Part shown: positions 4,842 through 6,127 of the stretch, one piece after another | Layout of the letters: each line of letters opens with the position of its first letter | Position numbering within the stretch: position 1 is the first letter of the stretch | Source of the DNA: Oscillospiraceae bacterium | GTDB lineage: Bacteria > Bacillota > Clostridia > Oscillospirales > Oscillospiraceae | Length of the DNA stretch: 6,127 bases | Reading direction: 5' to 3' | Assembly (NCBI GenBank): GCA_017378975.1 | Contig: JAFNXT010000180.1 | Location: forward strand, 1-6,127 | Translations under genes and position numbers: made by a program | Notes under the pieces: generated by a model | What the model saw: only the letters and a program-made list of their open reading frames with translations | The model's database searches: none | Told to the model about the DNA's origin: nothing

Positions 4842-5102
4842 TTACTTTTGCAGGATCCTGCGGATACTTTTTTCTGACAGATGGTATCTTCGGCTCAGTA
4901 CAGTCACACTTTCGCCTGCCACATAGTCATTTCGGATACAGTCATTGCGGATCTTCAGTTCCGCATTATATCCCGTTTTCTCTCCCCAGGCACGTCGGGT
5001 CCCCGGCTTTCGGGGGATGTAGATGTACACACCGTCGACGTGTTCCTGGATCTGACGGATCAATTCCTCCGGCAGGATCTGTTCTGCTTTTATATAGCTC
5101 AC
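4842..5102 (-). CDS. CD3324 family helix-turn-helix protein
   Basis: An 86-residue protein. The start is GTG 5102-5100 with AAGGAGG 5 nt upstream. The sequence opens MSYIKAEQILPEELIRQIQEHVDGVYIYIPRK in the pattern of the CD3324 family of Clostridia, distantly like Mor-type activators. W39-G-E-K-T-G (39-44) follows, then an amphipathic stretch rich in Arg/Asn/Asp (50-60). A C-terminal HTH-like segment, VAGESVTVLSRRYHLSEKSIRRILQK (61-86), has the final helix YHLSEKSIRRIL as probable recognition helix. It is expected to bind DNA in the cytoplasm; its targets are unknown. It is transcribed away from the second GNAT gene across a 294-nt gap and has its own terminator. Confidence 0.78.
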   Translation of the reverse strand: MSYIKAEQILPEELIRQIQEHVDGVYIYIPRKPGTRRAWGEKTGYNAELKIRNDCIRNDYVAGESVTVLSRRYHLSEKSIRRILQK

Positions 5103-5396
5103 GGCCGCCTCCTTATTGAATTTGCTTCATCAGGAAAGCATCAGCTATACAAAATCAGTATCCTATCCTCTTTGCATAGCCAACGCTTATGCAGCCATTA
5201 CATAACGGATCAAAATACAGCCCCTCCTTATTTCCGGATCTTATCCTACAATATACGGTATCACGGAAGCATTTGCAATGGCAAAGTTCTTTCAGAAAGA
5301 TCCTTGTCCCGCAGATCGTTCTTTCATAAAAAATCTAGGGATAGCTTTCGTCCGTTTTCTGTGGTAGGATATAGAAAACGGAAAAGGATGGTGCTG
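5103..5396. other. Divergent intergenic region
   Basis: This separates the minus-strand CD3324-like gene from the plus-strand GNAT gene. It is AT-richer than the genes around it. AAGGAGG near 5108-5114 serves the GTG start. The heptamer TAGGATA occurs three times (plus at 5365-5371; minus at 5165-5159 and 5248-5242). A TGCATA/TATGCA inverted pair lies near 5173-5193. No RNA gene was recognised. A 29-codon frame at 5278-5367 lacks a good ribosome binding site. Confidence 0.4.
5351..5382 (+). promoter_or_regulatory. Inverted repeat around the candidate -10 of the GNAT gene
   Basis: TCCGTTTTCT (5351-5360) and AGAAAACGGA (5373-5382) are perfect 10-nt inverted arms with a 12-nt centre. The centre holds TAGGAT (5365-5370) preceded by TGG, an extended -10-like hexamer. 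No clear -35 is seen. The arrangement fits a repressor operator. If transcription starts upstream of it, the right arm abuts the AAGGA ribosome binding site and could form a hairpin. Confidence 0.45.
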
Positions 5397-5852
5397 ATGA
5401 TGCCAAAATTTCAATACATCACATTAAGAGAACAGCCGGAACTGAAGGATGCGGCCGCGGATTGGTTCCATAGTAAGTGGGGCGTTCCCACAGAAGCCTA
5501 TCTGGAATGTATGGAGGCTTATCTTTCCCGACAGACCGAGTTAGGTTGGTTCCTTTGTCTGGCGGACGGCCAGATCGTTGGCGGCCTGGGAGTGATCGAG
5601 AACGACTTCCATGACCGGCCCGATCTGACCCCAAATGTCTGCGCCGTATATACCGAAGAGAGCCACCGCGGTCAGGGCATCGCCGGGCATCTGCTGGATA
5701 TGGCAGTGGAAGACCTGAGGGCAAAGGGCATTTCCCCCGCCTATCTTGTGACCGATCATACGAACTTCTATGAGCGGTACGGATGGGAATTCCTCTGCAT
5801 GGTACAGGGCGACGGCGAACCCGATATGACCCGTATGTACATCCATCGATAA
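5397..5852 (+). CDS. GNAT family N-acetyltransferase
   Basis: A 151-residue acetyltransferase with a complete acetyl-CoA loop. VCAVYTEESHRGQGIAGHLLDMAVEDL (81-107) carries R-G-Q-G-I-A (91-96), the canonical Q/RxxGxG/A motif between strand 4 and helix 3. YLVTDHTNFYERYGWEFL (116-133) gives the strand 5 region and the typical Y-x-x-x-G-[FW] ending. An N-terminal helical part with WFHSKWGVP precedes it. Substrate unknown; the family includes drug, metabolite and protein acetylases. The open frame runs far upstream to 4881, but the protein start is placed at ATG 5397 because AAGGA (5384-5388) is 8 nt before it. ATG 5400 is an equal choice, and ATG 5388 lacks a usable ribosome binding site. It is probably a single-gene transcript, ended by the hairpin at 5866-5896. 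Confidence 0.87.
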   Translation: MMPKFQYITLREQPELKDAAADWFHSKWGVPTEAYLECMEAYLSRQTELGWFLCLADGQIVGGLGVIENDFHDRPDLTPNVCAVYTEESHRGQGIAGHLLDMAVEDLRAKGISPAYLVTDHTNFYERYGWEFLCMVQGDGEPDMTRMYIHR

Positions 5853-5865
5853 ATATATCTTCACA

Positions 5866-5896
5866 GAAAGGCTTGACCCATCGAGTCAAGCCTTTC
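5866..5896 (+). terminator. Intrinsic terminator of the GNAT gene
   Basis: A perfect 12-bp stem, GAAAGGCTTGAC (5866-5877) with GTCAAGCCTTTC (5885-5896), has a 7-nt loop. It lies 13 nt after the stop codon. The U-tract is limited to the TTT in the stem. Confidence 0.8.
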
Positions 5897-5899
5897 ATC

Positions 5900-5935
5900 G
5901 TGGGGACACCCGGAGACGGGTGTCCCCTACGGTCA
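5900..5935 (-). repeat. Hairpin dispersed repeat, copy 2 (inverted, single hairpin)
   Basis: GGGGACACCCG (5902-5912) pairs perfectly with CGGGTGTCCCC (5917-5927) around a GAGA loop. Read on the minus strand, the block starts with TGACCGTAG and continues GGGACACCCG, as in the left half of the repeat at 1002-1034. The second hairpin of copy 1 (GGACACCGC) is absent here. Its position just after a gene terminator parallels copy 1. Confidence 0.75.
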
Positions 5936-6007
5936 AAACGATGTGATGATCCAATAAATGAAACCATAAACATTCGTGTTCTGTCAGGACTAGATCTGTT
6001 TATTCAC

Positions 6008-6042
6008 AAAAAACCGTGTGCCGTATTTGGCACACGATTTTT
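6008..6042 (-). terminator. Bidirectional intrinsic terminator
   Basis: CGTGTGCC (6015-6022) pairs with GGCACACG (6029-6036) with a 6-nt loop. It is flanked by A6 (6008-6013) and T5 (6038-6042), so a U-tract follows the stem on both strands. It follows the stop of the partial minus-strand gene at once and would also stop plus-strand read-through from the GNAT gene. Confidence 0.88.
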
Positions 6043-6127
6043 CATTCCATCTTTTCGATCAGCTCCAAAAGCCACTTGGGACTATTTCGACCAATGGTCT
6101 GCAATTCTCCGTTCTTATACTTAGCAA
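6042..6127 (-). CDS. Unidentified protein, C-terminal 27 residues only
   Basis: The minus-strand frame enters at the right edge (first full codon at 6125) and ends at TGA 6044-6042. The visible C-terminus is AKYKNGELQTIGRNSPKW followed by LLELIEKME. A bidirectional terminator directly after the stop supports a real gene end. The polar, helix-ending tail gives no family; I do not recognise it. Confidence 0.6.
   Translation of the reverse strand, partial: AKYKNGELQTIGRNSPKWLLELIEKME

Noticed and set aside
5278..5367. A 29-codon plus-strand ORF before the GNAT gene
   Set aside because: It has only a weak GGAAG ribosome binding site, no recognised features, and it overlaps the candidate promoter and inverted repeat.
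4881..5396. A long upstream extension of the second GNAT frame
   Set aside because: It overlaps the CD3324-like gene on the other strand and has no acetyltransferase similarity; the ribosome binding site at 5384-5388 supports a start at 5397.

Overview
The window looks like a chromosomal segment from a gut-type low-to-mid G+C Clostridia (Firmicutes), most likely an Oscillospirales/Ruminococcaceae-like bacterium. This rests on strong AGGAGG ribosome binding sites, frequent TTG/GTG starts, A/T-run intrinsic terminators, and a family set typical of Clostridia (YcxB-like, CD3324-like, RsgA, AraC fusions). Species cannot be assigned from sequence alone.

Layout, left to right. (i) 1-237 (+) is the C-terminal end of a MATE efflux transporter, followed at 295-849 (+) by a two-helix YcxB-like membrane protein and a terminator. 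(ii) 853-1178 is gene-free and holds a tandem-hairpin dispersed repeat and a minus-strand promoter-like element. (iii) 1179-4110 (-) is a probable operon read right to left: rsgA (ribosome-associated GTPase, TTG start), a GNAT acetyltransferase coupled to it by a TAATG overlap, and an AraC HTH fused to an aminoglycoside-phosphotransferase-type kinase. The fusion gene also has its own promoter-like extended -10 and a near-perfect palindrome at its predicted start of transcription. (iv) 4111-4475 is not empty. A near-consensus promoter (TTGACA, 17 nt, TATATT) fires toward rsgA and should make an RNA of about 200 nt with long-range helices, a 9-codon ORF with a good ribosome binding site, and an intrinsic terminator about 100 nt before rsgA. 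It is either a free-standing structured RNA or an attenuating leader for the rsgA operon. (v) 4476-4679 (-) is a small membrane protein and 4842-5102 (-) a CD3324-like helix-turn-helix protein. (vi) 5397-5852 (+) is a second GNAT acetyltransferase with an inverted repeat around its candidate -10. (vii) 5866-6127 has two terminators, a second copy of the hairpin repeat in opposite orientation, and the last 27 codons of an unidentified minus-strand gene.

The most interesting part is the leader RNA plus the rsgA-GNAT-AraC/kinase set. A ribosome biogenesis GTPase, an acetyltransferase and a phosphotransferase with its own DNA-binding domain sit behind a leader carrying a short ORF and a terminator. 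This would fit a response to ribosome stress or ribosome-targeting compounds. That reading is inference: the promoter, terminator, short ORF, fusion and internal start signal are visible in the sequence, but the function is not.
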